Source of the DNA: an uncultured Paracoccaceae bacterium
GTDB lineage: Bacteria > Pseudomonadota > Alphaproteobacteria > Rhodobacterales > Rhodobacteraceae
DNA: 64,000 bases
Reading direction: 5' to 3'
Assembly (NCBI GenBank): GCA_947498645.1
Contig: CANMKS010000001.1
Span: 3,076,032 to 3,140,031, forward strand
A program made the position numbers and the translations under genes. Positions 1-9,476 of this stretch are shown here, piece by piece. The stretch's first letter is position 1; each line of letters begins with the position of its first letter. The notes under the pieces were generated by a model. The model did not search any database. It was not told where the DNA came from and saw only the letters and a program-made list of their open reading frames with translations.

Positions 1-1215
1 TACATCCCCACCGATGCGGATCAAGCCCGCATCGGGCAGCTGCTTTTTTATGATAAGATACTGTCGGGAAACAGAAATATCTCTTGCGGAACCTGCCATC
101 ACCACGATCACGCAGGTGGCGACGGGCTGTCGCTTGGCATTGGCGAAGGCGGCGTTGGTGTCGGCCCTGAACGGACGGCAGGCACAGGGGCGGATGCGAT
201 CCGCAAACGCATCCCGCGCAACGCGCCAAGCCTTTGGAATCTGGGGCATAATTCTGTCGAAGTGATGTTTCACGACGGCCGCCTGACCGCGTCTGATATC
301 TACGGCAACGGCTTTGATTCACCGGCCGAAGAATGGCTGCCCCAAGGGCTCGACAATCTGGTTGCGGCACAGGCGCTTTTTCCCATGGCCGCCCAATTCG
401 AGATGATGGGAAACCTTGGCGAAAACGACATCGTGGGCCCGGTCCACAATCGGATTGACCGGGGCTGGCCGATCATCGCCAAACGTGTGCGCACCATCCC
501 CGCATATGGGCAGATGTTCGTGCAAGCCTTTGATCACATTGAAGAACCGGGCGACGTCACTATCGTCGACATCGGCAATGCGCTTGGCGCATTCATCATC
601 AGCGAATGGCAATCCCATGACAGCCCCTATGATGCATGGCTGACAGGCACACCGCTGCCTGACGCTGCCGAGCGGGGCCGTCAGCTTTTCTTTACGGGTC
701 GCTGTGCATCATGCCACGCAGGGCCGCTTTTCACCGATCAAGGCTTTCATGCGCTTGGTCTGCCTGCCTTTGGCCCCGGACGTACCCGGCGCTGGGATCA
801 GATCTCGCGCGATGTGGGGCGTATGGCCGAAACTGACCTGCTGGAGGATGCCTATAAGTTCAGAACACCTTCATTGCGCAATGTGGCGCTCACCGCGCCC
901 TACGGGCACAATGGCGCCTATCCGACGCTTGAGGGGATGATCCGCCACCACGCCAATCCAAGCGCCCCTTTCTGGACGCCGGAAATGGCACATCTTCCCG
1001 ACGTGCCATGGCTCGCCGCGGCTGATTTCGCGATCCGCGCGGACGCCGCCGAAATGGCCCGACAGGCCGCGGCGATTACATTGCAGCCGATGACGCTCTC
1101 CGATCAGGACATCAGCGACCTGGTTGCCTTTCTGCACGCGCTTACCGGCGAAACCGCCCTCACACGTCCCTTGGGGCGACCCCAAGAGGTGCCAAGCGGC
1201 CTGCCCGTGGATTAA
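1..1215 (+). CDS. Di-heme cytochrome c peroxidase/MauG-family protein, 5' end outside window
   Basis: The reading frame is open from base 1, so the start and signal peptide lie upstream. There are two c-type heme motifs, CGTCH at nt 85-99 and CASCH at nt 703-717, in the order and spacing of bacterial di-heme peroxidases. Family landmarks GQLLFYD, SGNRNISC and FRTPSLRNVALTAPYGHNGA are visible. Such proteins are periplasmic and either reduce peroxide or act on other substrates in the MauG manner; the sequence does not say which. It stops 2 bp before the convergent glycerate kinase gene. A clear paralogue lies at 13439-14752. Confidence 0.88.
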   Translation, partial: YIPTDADQARIGQLLFYDKILSGNRNISCGTCHHHDHAGGDGLSLGIGEGGVGVGPERTAGTGADAIRKRIPRNAPSLWNLGHNSVEVMFHDGRLTASDIYGNGFDSPAEEWLPQGLDNLVAAQALFPMAAQFEMMGNLGENDIVGPVHNRIDRGWPIIAKRVRTIPAYGQMFVQAFDHIEEPGDVTIVDIGNALGAFIISEWQSHDSPYDAWLTGTPLPDAAERGRQLFFTGRCASCHAGPLFTDQGFHALGLPAFGPGRTRRWDQISRDVGRMAETDLLEDAYKFRTPSLRNVALTAPYGHNGAYPTLEGMIRHHANPSAPFWTPEMAHLPDVPWLAAADFAIRADAAEMARQAAAITLQPMTLSDQDISDLVAFLHALTGETALTRPLGRPQEVPSGLPVD

Positions 1216-1216
1216 C

Positions 1217-2404
1217 TCACTCGCGCCGGATCATCACACCAAGATCGGCCACATTCGTTCCTGTGGCACCCGTCACCAGTAAATCACCGGCCTCAGCCAA
1301 GGCGGCATAGCTGTCATTGTTGGCCAGCAGCCCATCCAGATCGGTGATCCGGCCAAGCGTGCCCTGATCCACCAGCCCACCGGCGGCATCTGTCGGCCCG
1401 TCGCGCCCGTCGCTGCCGCCTTGCAAGCAGGTCCAGTCGGTCCAGCCCCGGCGCGCCGCTTCAACTGCGATCCGCAGGGCCAGTTCCTGATTGCGCCCGC
1501 CGCGCCCGTTGCCTTTCAAAACCACCGTCGTTTCGCCGCCCCAGATCGTTGTGCCAATCCGGGCCTCGTTGCAAATCCTCTGCGCGGCATCCGCCACGTC
1601 ACCCTCAACCGGGTCAAGGATCACATGGGCGTCCCTTGCCGCCGCGGCCATCGCCGCCACGCTTTTGGCATTTGATCCCACAAGAATATTGCGCGCCTTA
1701 GGCAGTGTGGGCGCGGGTTTTGCTGCCCTCAGATGCGCACGCACCACAGCCGGGACATTACCCCACAGCCCTGCCCCTTTCAGCAGGTCAATCGCATCCT
1801 CAGGCGTTCCGATTGGCCCCACCGTTGGCCCGCTCGCAATCGCGGCCAGATCGTCACCGATAACATCCGACAGGATCAGCGCCGTAACAGGCTGCGGGGC
1901 TGCATGGCGCAGGAACCCTCCGCCCTTCAGGTCAGAGAGCTGCTGACGCACGAGGTTCATCGCAGTAATATCCAATCCAGCCGCCAACAACAGCGCGTTC
2001 ACCGCGGCCTTCTCCGCAAGGCCCAACTGACCGGCAGGCGCAAGCAACAGCGCAGACCCGCCGCCCGAGATCAACGCCAACACCGGACCGGTTGCATCTT
2101 GCAAAGCAGCGATCACAGCCTGCGCCGCTGCTGCCCCGTTCGCATCCGGCACCGGATGCCCTGCTGCAAAAATCTCTGCCCCATCCAGATCAGCGGCGTT
2201 TTCATAATTGGTCACGACGATACAGCGCACACCAGCAAAGCGCGCCTGCGCCGCCTTGGCCATCAGGCGCGCAGCTTTGCCAACGGCAATGATCAGGGCC
2301 GGATCCGGCACATCACCCAGATGGGCCGTGACAGCGGCAATGGGATCAGCAGCGGCAACGCCCGCCCCGAAAATCCGCACAGCCTCGGCGCGCAGGTCAT
2401 TCAT
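1217..2404 (-). CDS. Glycerate 2-kinase, MOFRL family (DUF4147/TtuD-type)
   Basis: This 395-residue cytosolic protein has the two-part layout of the DUF4147-MOFRL family. The N-terminal part contains IIAVGKAA and the SGGGSALL loop. The C-terminal MOFRL part contains GNGRGGRNQELAL, QGGSDGRDGPTDAAGG and a final GATGTNVADL. The family phosphorylates D-glycerate at C2, and older annotations call it hydroxypyruvate reductase. Its start overlaps the end of the upstream membrane-protein gene by 8 bp, so it is the last gene of a translationally coupled minus-strand operon. It would feed glycerate into lower glycolysis; a link to xylose use is only positional. Confidence 0.88.
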   Translation of the reverse strand: MNDLRAEAVRIFGAGVAAADPIAAVTAHLGDVPDPALIIAVGKAARLMAKAAQARFAGVRCIVVTNYENAADLDGAEIFAAGHPVPDANGAAAAQAVIAALQDATGPVLALISGGGSALLLAPAGQLGLAEKAAVNALLLAAGLDITAMNLVRQQLSDLKGGGFLRHAAPQPVTALILSDVIGDDLAAIASGPTVGPIGTPEDAIDLLKGAGLWGNVPAVVRAHLRAAKPAPTLPKARNILVGSNAKSVAAMAAAARDAHVILDPVEGDVADAAQRICNEARIGTTIWGGETTVVLKGNGRGGRNQELALRIAVEAARRGWTDWTCLQGGSDGRDGPTDAAGGLVDQGTLGRITDLDGLLANNDSYAALAEAGDLLVTGATGTNVADLGVMIRRE

Positions 2405-3605
2405 CTGTCTTTGCCCGCTTTTCTGACATCAACGCCGCCATCTTTTGCACGACCTGCAACTCCAATTCAGCAGAGGGTGACGCGCTGAGCGAGGGCATGG
2501 ACAAGGCGATCAACACGCGCGGGGCTGTCATACCCAGCATGACATGTGTGGCTGCATAGCTGTCAAACAGGTGGGTAATATGATCATCCGCAACCGGGCC
2601 CAGCCGGGGCGGGTCTGCGCGGCGCAACACAGGGGCGGCGGAAAAGATGCGGTCCAGCACCGCATCATCAAGACCTGCCAGACTGGCCTCGCTGACCACA
2701 ACGGCGCCTTCCACCAAAGGGTGATCCTGCAAATCCCGCAGAAAGGCCATTGGGTGGTCGGTTTTGGCCGTTGCCAGATGGCGCAGCAACCCCATGCTTT
2801 GCTCTTCCAGGCGCAAGGACCGCGCGTCAGTCAGGATCGCGACAACAAACAAGGTTGTCATGATGGCGGCGATACTCATCAACACCCCGTCACGGCCCAA
2901 TTGCGCAAAAAGACTGATCATCGCCCCCACGATGACCGCGGCCCCGATCATCATGGCAAGATTGACCAATGTGGCGCGATGCCCCAAATGCGCGCGCCCC
3001 AACCCGATCGCCAGCCAACACAGGATCAACACTCCAAGGGCCGAGAACTGGATAGGTAGGCCGCTGTAAAGTAACAGAAAATCCCCTGCGGCGAGCGGGA
3101 TAAACAAGAACAGCGACAAGCCAAGGCGCACCACCATCGCGTTTTCATTGGCTGAAAGCGATGCGCGGTCGCGCGTGGTGATCAACCAGCCCGATACCAG
3201 AAACCCCAGCAACTGAAACCCCAGCAGGCTGAACAGACGCGCGGGGTCAATACTGTCAGAATACCACACAGAAGACAGCGCAAAGAGGATGGCACCACCA
3301 CCGATCAGCACTTTGACAGGCGGCGGCGCATGGCGGCGCAACAAGCCTTCGGTCAGGATCAGCACCGCAAGAGGGATCACTGCTGCGGCAAAAAGGACAA
3401 GGACGCGAAACGCCTCGATCGCGGTCATGATCATCAGCACGCGCCCCAGAAAAAGGGCCATGGTGATGCGTACTCCAAACAGGAACCGCCGGTTGATCGG
3501 GTCCCATGGGTCGCGGCGGATCAGCACCCGCTGCAACACATAAAGCCCCAGCAGTGCAGCACATGACAAATAAAGCTGTGTCAGAATTGTCGCCGCCGAG
3601 ATCAT
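2397..3605 (-). CDS. Polytopic membrane protein of unknown function
   Basis: The protein has 402 residues. The first ~270 hold about eight hydrophobic segments (for example ILTQLYLSCAALLGLYVL, VLVLFAAAVIPLAVLIL and LSLFLFIPLAAGDFLLLY). A soluble tail of about 130 residues follows, rich in short hydrophobic stretches and ending in a basic LMSEKRAKTDE. I do not recognise the family. The layout of membrane sensor region plus cytoplasmic tail recalls a signalling or regulatory membrane protein, but no catalytic motif is visible. ATG at 3605 follows GAGGCGG and overlaps the upstream stop in an ATGA arrangement, so it is co-translated with the gene at 3602-4555. Confidence 0.75.
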   Translation of the reverse strand: MISAATILTQLYLSCAALLGLYVLQRVLIRRDPWDPINRRFLFGVRITMALFLGRVLMIMTAIEAFRVLVLFAAAVIPLAVLILTEGLLRRHAPPPVKVLIGGGAILFALSSVWYSDSIDPARLFSLLGFQLLGFLVSGWLITTRDRASLSANENAMVVRLGLSLFLFIPLAAGDFLLLYSGLPIQFSALGVLILCWLAIGLGRAHLGHRATLVNLAMMIGAAVIVGAMISLFAQLGRDGVLMSIAAIMTTLFVVAILTDARSLRLEEQSMGLLRHLATAKTDHPMAFLRDLQDHPLVEGAVVVSEASLAGLDDAVLDRIFSAAPVLRRADPPRLGPVADDHITHLFDSYAATHVMLGMTAPRVLIALSMPSLSASPSAELELQVVQKMAALMSEKRAKTDE

Positions 3606-4555
3606 GGCTTGCCGCCTCGGTAAGGGCGCAGGATCGACCAGCTTTGCCTTGCGTCAAACCAATGCACCGCCGGTAGAATGATCCGACGCAGTGCCACCAG
3701 CGCGCCCGTCAAGATCAACGCCAGCACCGCAGATTTCGGCACCTCGCGCGCCAGATAGCCGCGCATTGCTGCCACATCCATCTGCCCCAGTTGCAACAGG
3801 TCGTCGCCACGGGTGTAATCCAGTTGTTCCTTACAAAACTTGTTGTAGCGCGCCTCGCGGTGCTTGGGTGCTGCCTCCCACGTCTTTTTCAGATCATCAG
3901 ACCCGCCGGTATAGGCGTCGGTGATCACAAACCGGTCTTCATCAAACCCGGCCTCATCGCCCACACCAAAGACATCGCGATGCGTCGCCATGATTTGACG
4001 TGCCAAAAGCCGATGGTTCAACGTGCGCCGCCCGCCGTCCGGCGATGGCCAGACGGATGAAAACATCTGGCTGACCATCCCCACAACGGCGGGCACCTGC
4101 GTGACATTGGACACCCAGACAGGGCGGAACTGGCGCCGAAAGAAGATCAGAAAGCAGGTCAGACCATAAAGCACCCATGACAGGTTTCTGGATCGTTCAT
4201 CAGGGTCCACCATGACCAGCCCCAGATGCAGCACTTCCGTGGCGCGCGGCTCTGTCTCAAGCTGCATGACAGCCAGCGCGTTGAATGCCACAGGGGTGCC
4301 GTCACGACGCGACACCAACGTGATGATGACCGCACCCATCCGGGCCTGATCGCCCGAGAACACACCGTAGGTCAGGCTGCCCGCATCCAGGGTTCGCCCC
4401 GCAACCTGACGCAAATCGGCACAAAGTGCTGCAAGCGCGTCCGGTTCCATCCACAGCCCCGGACGTTCGATAATGCGCACGCTGTAATCGGGACCAGACC
4501 GCAAGGTCACATCCATGTATTTACGCCCGAATGTCTTGAATACCGTGCCGATCAA
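3602..4555 (-). CDS. Uncharacterised protein, possibly GNAT-like, with C-terminal membrane segment
   Basis: This 317-residue protein lacks a signal peptide. Its middle part (about 60-180) has alternating strands and helices such as AFNALAVMQLE, HLGLVMVDPDERSRNLSWVLYG and PVWVSNVTQVPAV. That pattern, a beta strand ending in V-DP-ERS-NLSW followed by a helix, resembles an acetyl-CoA-binding GNAT loop; this is inference only. A hydrophobic segment AVLALILTGALVAL lies near residue 285. The longest frame starts with TTG at 4555; ATG at 4516 is an alternative, and neither has a strong ribosome binding site. It is the first gene of a three-gene operon with the membrane protein and glycerate kinase, 77 bp after xylA, so read-through from the xyl operon is possible. 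Confidence 0.65.
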   Translation of the reverse strand: MIGTVFKTFGRKYMDVTLRSGPDYSVRIIERPGLWMEPDALAALCADLRQVAGRTLDAGSLTYGVFSGDQARMGAVIITLVSRRDGTPVAFNALAVMQLETEPRATEVLHLGLVMVDPDERSRNLSWVLYGLTCFLIFFRRQFRPVWVSNVTQVPAVVGMVSQMFSSVWPSPDGGRRTLNHRLLARQIMATHRDVFGVGDEAGFDEDRFVITDAYTGGSDDLKKTWEAAPKHREARYNKFCKEQLDYTRGDDLLQLGQMDVAAMRGYLAREVPKSAVLALILTGALVALRRIILPAVHWFDARQSWSILRPYRGGKP

Positions 4556-4632
4556 CGCGCTGGACCTGTCCCTTTGTCGCCCACGTTATTGGCGGGACGG
4601 CAAAGGCACAAGGTCACGGAGAAATCGCCGGA

Positions 4633-5937
4633 TCAGAGGTAGCGGTTTACCAGATTTTCCAACCGCTCCTGACGGCCAGAGCGAGGTTCGGGGTTGATGT
4701 TGTCACGTACAACGCAGTCAAAGCAGTGATCCAGCGTCGCCTGCGTCAACAACCCCTGCGCATCGGGCGTGTCCCATCCGGCGTAGCGAGCGTTGCGCGC
4801 GGCCTCCAGTTTGCCGTCTTCCAGCATTGCGGCAGCGGCCTTCAACCCTGCGGCACAGGCATCCATCCCGCCAACATGGGCAAGGATCAGATCTTCGGGA
4901 TCGAGCGATTGACGGCGCAGTTTGGCATCAAAGTTGGTGCCCCCTGTCGTGAAACCACCTGCGCGCAGAACCTCGTAATAGGCCAGCGCCATTTCAGGCA
5001 CATTATTGGGGAACTGATCGGTATCCCAACCAGATTGATAGTCATTGCGGTTCATATCAATGGACCCAAAGATGCCCAGCTCGCGCGCAAGGGCCAGTTC
5101 ATGCTCAAACGAATGGCCCGCCAGAATGGCGTGACCCTGTTCGATATTCATCTTCACTTCGCCCTCGAGGCCAAAGTCCTTGAGAAAGCCATAAACCGTC
5201 GCCACATCGTAGTCATACTGATGCTTGGTTGGTTCCTGCGGTTTGGGTTCGATCAGGATCGCACCTTTGAACCCCATCTTGTGCTTGTAATCCACCACCA
5301 TCTGCAACATGCGGCCCGCCTGCTGACGCTCGCGGCCCATGTCGGTGTTCAGCAGCGTCTCGTATCCTTCACGACCGCCCCAAAGGACATAGTTTTCGCC
5401 ACCCAGCTTCATGGTTGCATCCATGCAGGTTTTGATGGTCGCGGCGGAATAGGCAAAAACATCAGGGTCTGGGTTGGTCGCGGCACCGGACATAAAGCGC
5501 TTGTGCGAGAACAGGTTGGCCGTTCCCCAAAGCAGTTTCACGCCGGTCGCTTCCATCTTTTCACCAAAGTAATCAACGATCTGCGATAGGTTCTTCGTGC
5601 TTTCCGCGAATGTCGCACCCTCTGGCCGCACGTCCGCGTCGTGAAAACAAAAATAGGGCACACCCAAGATCTGGAACATCTCAAACGCCACATCGGCCTT
5701 GAGCCTCGCTGCATCCATGCTGTCGCCGAACCATGGGCGATCAAAGGTCTGTCCGCCAAAAGGATCACCGCCGGGCCATGCAAAGGAATGCCAATAGGCC
5801 GCCGCGAAACGCAGGTGATCTTTCATCGCCTTTCCCATGACGATTTCGTCGGGGTTGTAGTGACGGAAGGCAAAATCATTATCGCTGTCTGCACCCTCAT
5901 ATTTGATGGCCGCGATGCCTTTGAAGAAATCGGTCAT
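4633..5937 (-). CDS. xylA: Xylose isomerase
   Basis: Xylose isomerase converts D-xylose to D-xylulose in the cytosol using two divalent metal ions. The protein has the 434 residues usual for the long (class II) form. Visible landmarks are the catalytic histidine region [25 protein letters not shown], the metal-binding [13 protein letters not shown], and [19 protein letters not shown] at 5937 follows AAAGGAC at good spacing, and the first bases overlap the end of xylB. It is the last gene of the xylFHGBA order on the minus strand, which makes its role in xylose catabolism very secure. Confidence 0.97.
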   Translation of the reverse strand: MTDFFKGIAAIKYEGADSDNDFAFRHYNPDEIVMGKAMKDHLRFAAAYWHSFAWPGGDPFGGQTFDRPWFGDSMDAARLKADVAFEMFQILGVPYFCFHDADVRPEGATFAESTKNLSQIVDYFGEKMEATGVKLLWGTANLFSHKRFMSGAATNPDPDVFAYSAATIKTCMDATMKLGGENYVLWGGREGYETLLNTDMGRERQQAGRMLQMVVDYKHKMGFKGAILIEPKPQEPTKHQYDYDVATVYGFLKDFGLEGEVKMNIEQGHAILAGHSFEHELALARELGIFGSIDMNRNDYQSGWDTDQFPNNVPEMALAYYEVLRAGGFTTGGTNFDAKLRRQSLDPEDLILAHVGGMDACAAGLKAAAAMLEDGKLEAARNARYAGWDTPDAQGLLTQATLDHCFDCVVRDNINPEPRSGRQERLENLVNRYL

Positions 5938-7373
5938 GTCAGTCCTTTCAACACGCCATAACTGGCGCGGTATCTTGCATGCGCCTCGGAAAAGGCAGTG
6001 GTGAGCGACGTGTCAGGGTCAATCGTGCGGGCAATCTGCGGGGCGGTCGCAATCTCGACCCCGGCCCCGGTCGCGGCCATCATGCCAAGGCGGGCGGCCC
6101 CAAAGGCACCGCCGAAATCGCCCGCAACCGGCAGTTCGATTGCCATGTTCAATGAGGTGGCAATCGCCTGCACCCAGTAGTCGGATTTGGAGCCGCCGCC
6201 GACCGCAATCAAACGGTTAATCCTGGTGCCGGTAGCCAATAGCGCGTCATAGCTGTCACGTATGGCATGGGTCACGCCTTCGAGCACTGCGCGGGTCAGT
6301 GCCGCCTGATCGGTGCCGTGATCCAGATGCAGGAATGATCCGCGAATGCTGGCGTCATTATGCGGCGTCCTCTCGCCCCCAAGATACGGCAGAAACAACG
6401 GGCGACCGGGCGCTTGCAAGGGGCCCAGAGCATCCGTCAGGGTGGCCGCTGGCTTGTCCGCGATACCGGCAAACCAATTCAACGCATCAGCAGCAGCAAG
6501 GATCACACCCATCTGGTGCCATGTATCGGGCAAGGCATGGCAGAACGTATGTACCGCCGTCGCGGCATCAGGTTGATAGGCGTCAGAGGCAGCAAACAAT
6601 ACGCCAGAGGTGCCAAGCGAGACAAAGGCATCGCCAGCTTTCACCACACCAACGCCAACCGCGCTCGCGGCATTGTCACCGCCCCCACCGGCCACGACCA
6701 CGCCCTTGGGCAGACCCCAGCGCGCGGCCAGTTCACCCCTGAGTTCGCCAGAAATTTCGGACCCTTCCACCAATCTTGGCATCTGGGCGCGGGTCATCCC
6801 CGTTGCCGCAAGCAGATCGTCAGACCAATCGCGCTTGCCTGTGTCCAACCAGCTTGTCCCCGCGGCGTCTGACATCTCTGCCACGGCTTCGCCGGTCAGC
6901 CACAGGCGCAGGTAATCTTTGGGCAGCAGCACGCGGGCGGTTCTGGCAAAGACCTGTGGCTCATGCCGCGCAACCCAGACTAGTTTTGGCGCAGTAAACC
7001 CCGGAAAGACAATGTTCCCGGTCAGCGCGCGGAACTGCGGATCGGCGTCCAACATGGCCGCCTCAACGGCTGATCGCGTGTCATTCCACAGGATACAGGG
7101 GCGCAGCACCTCGTCATTGGCGTCAAGCAGCGTTGCCCCATGCATCTGACCTGACAGGCCAATCCCTTTGACAGCTTCCAGCGAGGTCTGCGCCGCCAGT
7201 GTCCGCATCGCTGCATCAGCCGCATCCAGCCATGCCGCAGGGGCTTGCTCTGACCAACCGGGTGCGGGGCGCACAGCCTCTAACGGCGATGTCGCTTCCG
7301 CGACAATCGCCTGCCCATCATCAATCAAAACAGCCTTGAGACCGGATGTGCCCAGATCAAGACCGATGAACAT
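5934..7373 (-). CDS. xylB: Xylulokinase
   Basis: Xylulokinase phosphorylates D-xylulose with ATP to give xylulose 5-phosphate, which enters the pentose phosphate pathway. The 479-residue FGGY kinase starts with [16 protein letters not shown], the phosphate-binding motif of the actin-like ATPase fold. It also shows [24 protein letters not shown], the second-lobe [15 protein letters not shown] and [12 protein letters not shown], all typical of XylB. It overlaps xylG by a single base (TAATG) and xylA by 4 bp, so the three enzymes and transporter parts are probably made from one transcript. Confidence 0.97.
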   Translation of the reverse strand: MFIGLDLGTSGLKAVLIDDGQAIVAEATSPLEAVRPAPGWSEQAPAAWLDAADAAMRTLAAQTSLEAVKGIGLSGQMHGATLLDANDEVLRPCILWNDTRSAVEAAMLDADPQFRALTGNIVFPGFTAPKLVWVARHEPQVFARTARVLLPKDYLRLWLTGEAVAEMSDAAGTSWLDTGKRDWSDDLLAATGMTRAQMPRLVEGSEISGELRGELAARWGLPKGVVVAGGGGDNAASAVGVGVVKAGDAFVSLGTSGVLFAASDAYQPDAATAVHTFCHALPDTWHQMGVILAAADALNWFAGIADKPAATLTDALGPLQAPGRPLFLPYLGGERTPHNDASIRGSFLHLDHGTDQAALTRAVLEGVTHAIRDSYDALLATGTRINRLIAVGGGSKSDYWVQAIATSLNMAIELPVAGDFGGAFGAARLGMMAATGAGVEIATAPQIARTIDPDTSLTTAFSEAHARYRASYGVLKGLT

Positions 7374-8125
7374 TACGCGGCCTTTTTGGGGTTCTTGCCC
7401 ATGATGATCATCGACAGGATGTCATCTTCGGTCACGTCTTCGACCCGCTCTGTTCCGATCAACTGGCCGTTCTTCATCACCGACACGCGGTCGCAGAGGT
7501 CCATCATTTCGCGGGTGTCGTGGCTGATCAGGAAGATGCCAAGCCCTTGGGCCTTCAGCTCTTTGATCAGATCCGCCACCATCGCGGTTTCATGCACACC
7601 CAAGGCCGCCGTGGGTTCATCCATGATCAGGATGCGGGCGTTGAAATAGACCGCACGTGCAATCGCAACCGACTGGCGCTGACCGCCTGACAGCGAACGC
7701 ACAGGCTCCGAGAAGCGTTGGAAATTGGGGTTCAGCCGCGCCATGATCTTGCGCGATTCCGCTTCCATCGCCGTGTCATCAACCAGACCAAACCTGGTTG
7801 TGATCTCGCGCCCCAAAAACAGGTTCGAGGCCGCATCAAGGTTATCGGACAAGGCTAGCGTCTGGTAAATCGTCTCGATGTTGTGGGCGCGGGCGTCGAT
7901 GGGGCTGTTGATTTCAACCTTCTGACCATCCACGAAAATCTCGCCTGCGTCCTTTTTGTAGGCGCCTGACAGGATCTTGATCAGCGTCGATTTGCCTGCC
8001 CCGTTGTGGCCCAGGAGGCCCACAACTTCGCCCGGCATCACGTCGATGGACACATCATCAACCGCCTTGATCCCGCCAAAGTGGATCGAGATATTGCGCA
8101 TTTCCAAAAGTGGGGTGCTCATCAT
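7373..8125 (-). CDS. xylG: Sugar (xylose) ABC transporter ATP-binding protein, single-domain form
   Basis: This protein supplies ATP hydrolysis for xylose import. Walker A GHNGAGKST, the signature LSGGQRQSVAIARA, Walker B ILIMDEPTAALG and the H-loop LISHD are intact. At 250 residues it carries one ATPase domain, whereas the enterobacterial XylG/RbsA proteins are about 500 residues with two; a homodimer would be needed for function. Single-domain forms are common in Rhodobacterales sugar transporters. It overlaps xylH by 4 bp and xylB by 1 bp. Confidence 0.92.
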   Translation of the reverse strand: MMSTPLLEMRNISIHFGGIKAVDDVSIDVMPGEVVGLLGHNGAGKSTLIKILSGAYKKDAGEIFVDGQKVEINSPIDARAHNIETIYQTLALSDNLDAASNLFLGREITTRFGLVDDTAMEAESRKIMARLNPNFQRFSEPVRSLSGGQRQSVAIARAVYFNARILIMDEPTAALGVHETAMVADLIKELKAQGLGIFLISHDTREMMDLCDRVSVMKNGQLIGTERVEDVTEDDILSMIIMGKNPKKAA

Positions 8126-9387
8126 GCGTCTCCTGTTTTGCGGCGGTAGATAATGTCGATCCAGACAGCGAGGATCAGCACGCCCCCGACGATCATGTTT
8201 TGCAGCGGACTATCGACGCCCACCATGCCCATGCCGGACACCAGCGCCTGCATGATCAACGCGCCAAGGATGGCCCCGTAGATCGTCCCCACGCCCCCGG
8301 CCAAGGCCGTGCCGCCAATAACGGCGGCTGCGATAACACGCAGTTCATCCAATTCGCCCAAAGACGAACCGGCCGATCCCAAACGCGCCGAAGCAATCAC
8401 GGCGGCGATGGCCGTCAGCGCGCCCATCAGCGCAAAGACCTTTACGGTCAGCATACGGGTGTTGATCCCCGACAATTCTGCCGCATCCGGGTTGCCGCCC
8501 ATCGCAAAGATGTAGCGGCCAAAGCGGGTTTTCTTGGCAACCACCGTCATTGCGATTGTCACGAAGAGAACGATCAGAACCGAGATCGGGAAACCGTAGG
8601 CCTCGGTATAGCCTTCGGGCATTTCCAGACCTTCGGCGGCAAAGCGGCGTTGCAGAATGCGCGTTGGCACCAGATAGGCATTCATGATCGCGGTAATCCC
8701 GCAGATTGCGGCGACAAGGATCGCCCCCAGCGCGTATTCCGCCCAAAGTGGTTTTACCGCGAAGTCGTGGCTGATGTGCTTGCGCCGTGTATTGATCAGG
8801 AACACCACCGTCAGGATGGAGCCGACAATCGCCAGCACCCAGCTTGCTGTCACACCGATGGTGCCAGAGGCCCCGCCAAGCATGACAAAATTTGGATCAA
8901 GCGGCGAAATTGTCGTGCCCTTGGACACCCACCAGGCGCCGCCGCGCCAGATCAACAGGCCACCCAAGGTGACAATAAAGGACGGGATCACCAGATAACC
9001 GATCAGCCAGCCCTGAAACGCGCCGATCGCCGCACCCAACAGCAGGCCAATCACAACAGTAATGACCCAGATCGCAGGGTTTCCGAAGCCAAGGAAGTCG
9101 GGCAGGATCTGCACCTGGATCACGCCCATCAGCATCCCGATGATGCCAAGCATGGAGCCAATCGACAGGTCGATATTCCGGGTGACAATGACAAAGACCA
9201 TGCCCGTGGCCATCACAGCCACCGAAGCGGTCTGCAAGGTCAGCGTAAACAGGTTGCGGGGTGTCAGAAACGTGCCCCCGGTTGCAACGTGAAACACCAA
9301 AGAGATCACGATGAAGGCACCGATCATGCCCAGCAATCGCGTATCAATCTGAAGTGTTCTGATTAATTTTCCAAGTCCGCCCGACAT
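8122..9387 (-). CDS. xylH: Xylose ABC transporter permease
   Basis: This is the membrane channel of the xylose importer, with 421 residues and about ten hydrophobic segments. It shows the BPD_transp_2 (RbsC/XylH) conserved region NIDLSIGSMLG and the loop ALAGGVGTIYGAILGALIMQ. I start it at ATG 9387, preceded by AGGGGAGGGA, rather than at the upstream in-frame start, which would add 17 uncharged residues and lacks a ribosome binding site. It lies downstream of xylF behind a hairpin at 9432-9457. Confidence 0.94.
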   Translation of the reverse strand: MSGGLGKLIRTLQIDTRLLGMIGAFIVISLVFHVATGGTFLTPRNLFTLTLQTASVAVMATGMVFVIVTRNIDLSIGSMLGIIGMLMGVIQVQILPDFLGFGNPAIWVITVVIGLLLGAAIGAFQGWLIGYLVIPSFIVTLGGLLIWRGGAWWVSKGTTISPLDPNFVMLGGASGTIGVTASWVLAIVGSILTVVFLINTRRKHISHDFAVKPLWAEYALGAILVAAICGITAIMNAYLVPTRILQRRFAAEGLEMPEGYTEAYGFPISVLIVLFVTIAMTVVAKKTRFGRYIFAMGGNPDAAELSGINTRMLTVKVFALMGALTAIAAVIASARLGSAGSSLGELDELRVIAAAVIGGTALAGGVGTIYGAILGALIMQALVSGMGMVGVDSPLQNMIVGGVLILAVWIDIIYRRKTGDA

Positions 9388-9431
9388 TGGATCCCTCCCC
9401 TTCAACCCCTGGCTGGGTTGGCTAATAGAAA

Positions 9432-9457
9432 GCCCCACCCGCCAGCGCGGATGGGGC
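9432..9457 (-). terminator. Hairpin between xylF and xylH, likely attenuator or mRNA-stabilising stem
   Basis: The sequence folds into an 11-bp stem with one mismatch (GCCCCA-CCCGC paired with GCGG-TGGGGC) around a 4-base loop. On the minus strand it is followed by TTTCTATTAG, a weak T tract. In sugar ABC operons such stems usually let the binding protein be made in excess over the permease, by partial termination or by protecting the upstream message. That role is inferred here from position and structure. Confidence 0.6.
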
Positions 9458-9476
9458 CATTTTGTCGTCGTTCAGA

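Noticed and set aside
14..265. 83-residue frame starting at base 14
   Set aside because: Frame 1 is open from base 1 and encodes the first heme motif in line with the downstream peroxidase, so the alternative frame is a shadow and the true gene is truncated only by the window edge.
8110..9366. 418-residue plus-strand frame opposite xylH
   Set aside because: It is a shadow of the permease: Asp/His/Gln-rich, with no start signal.
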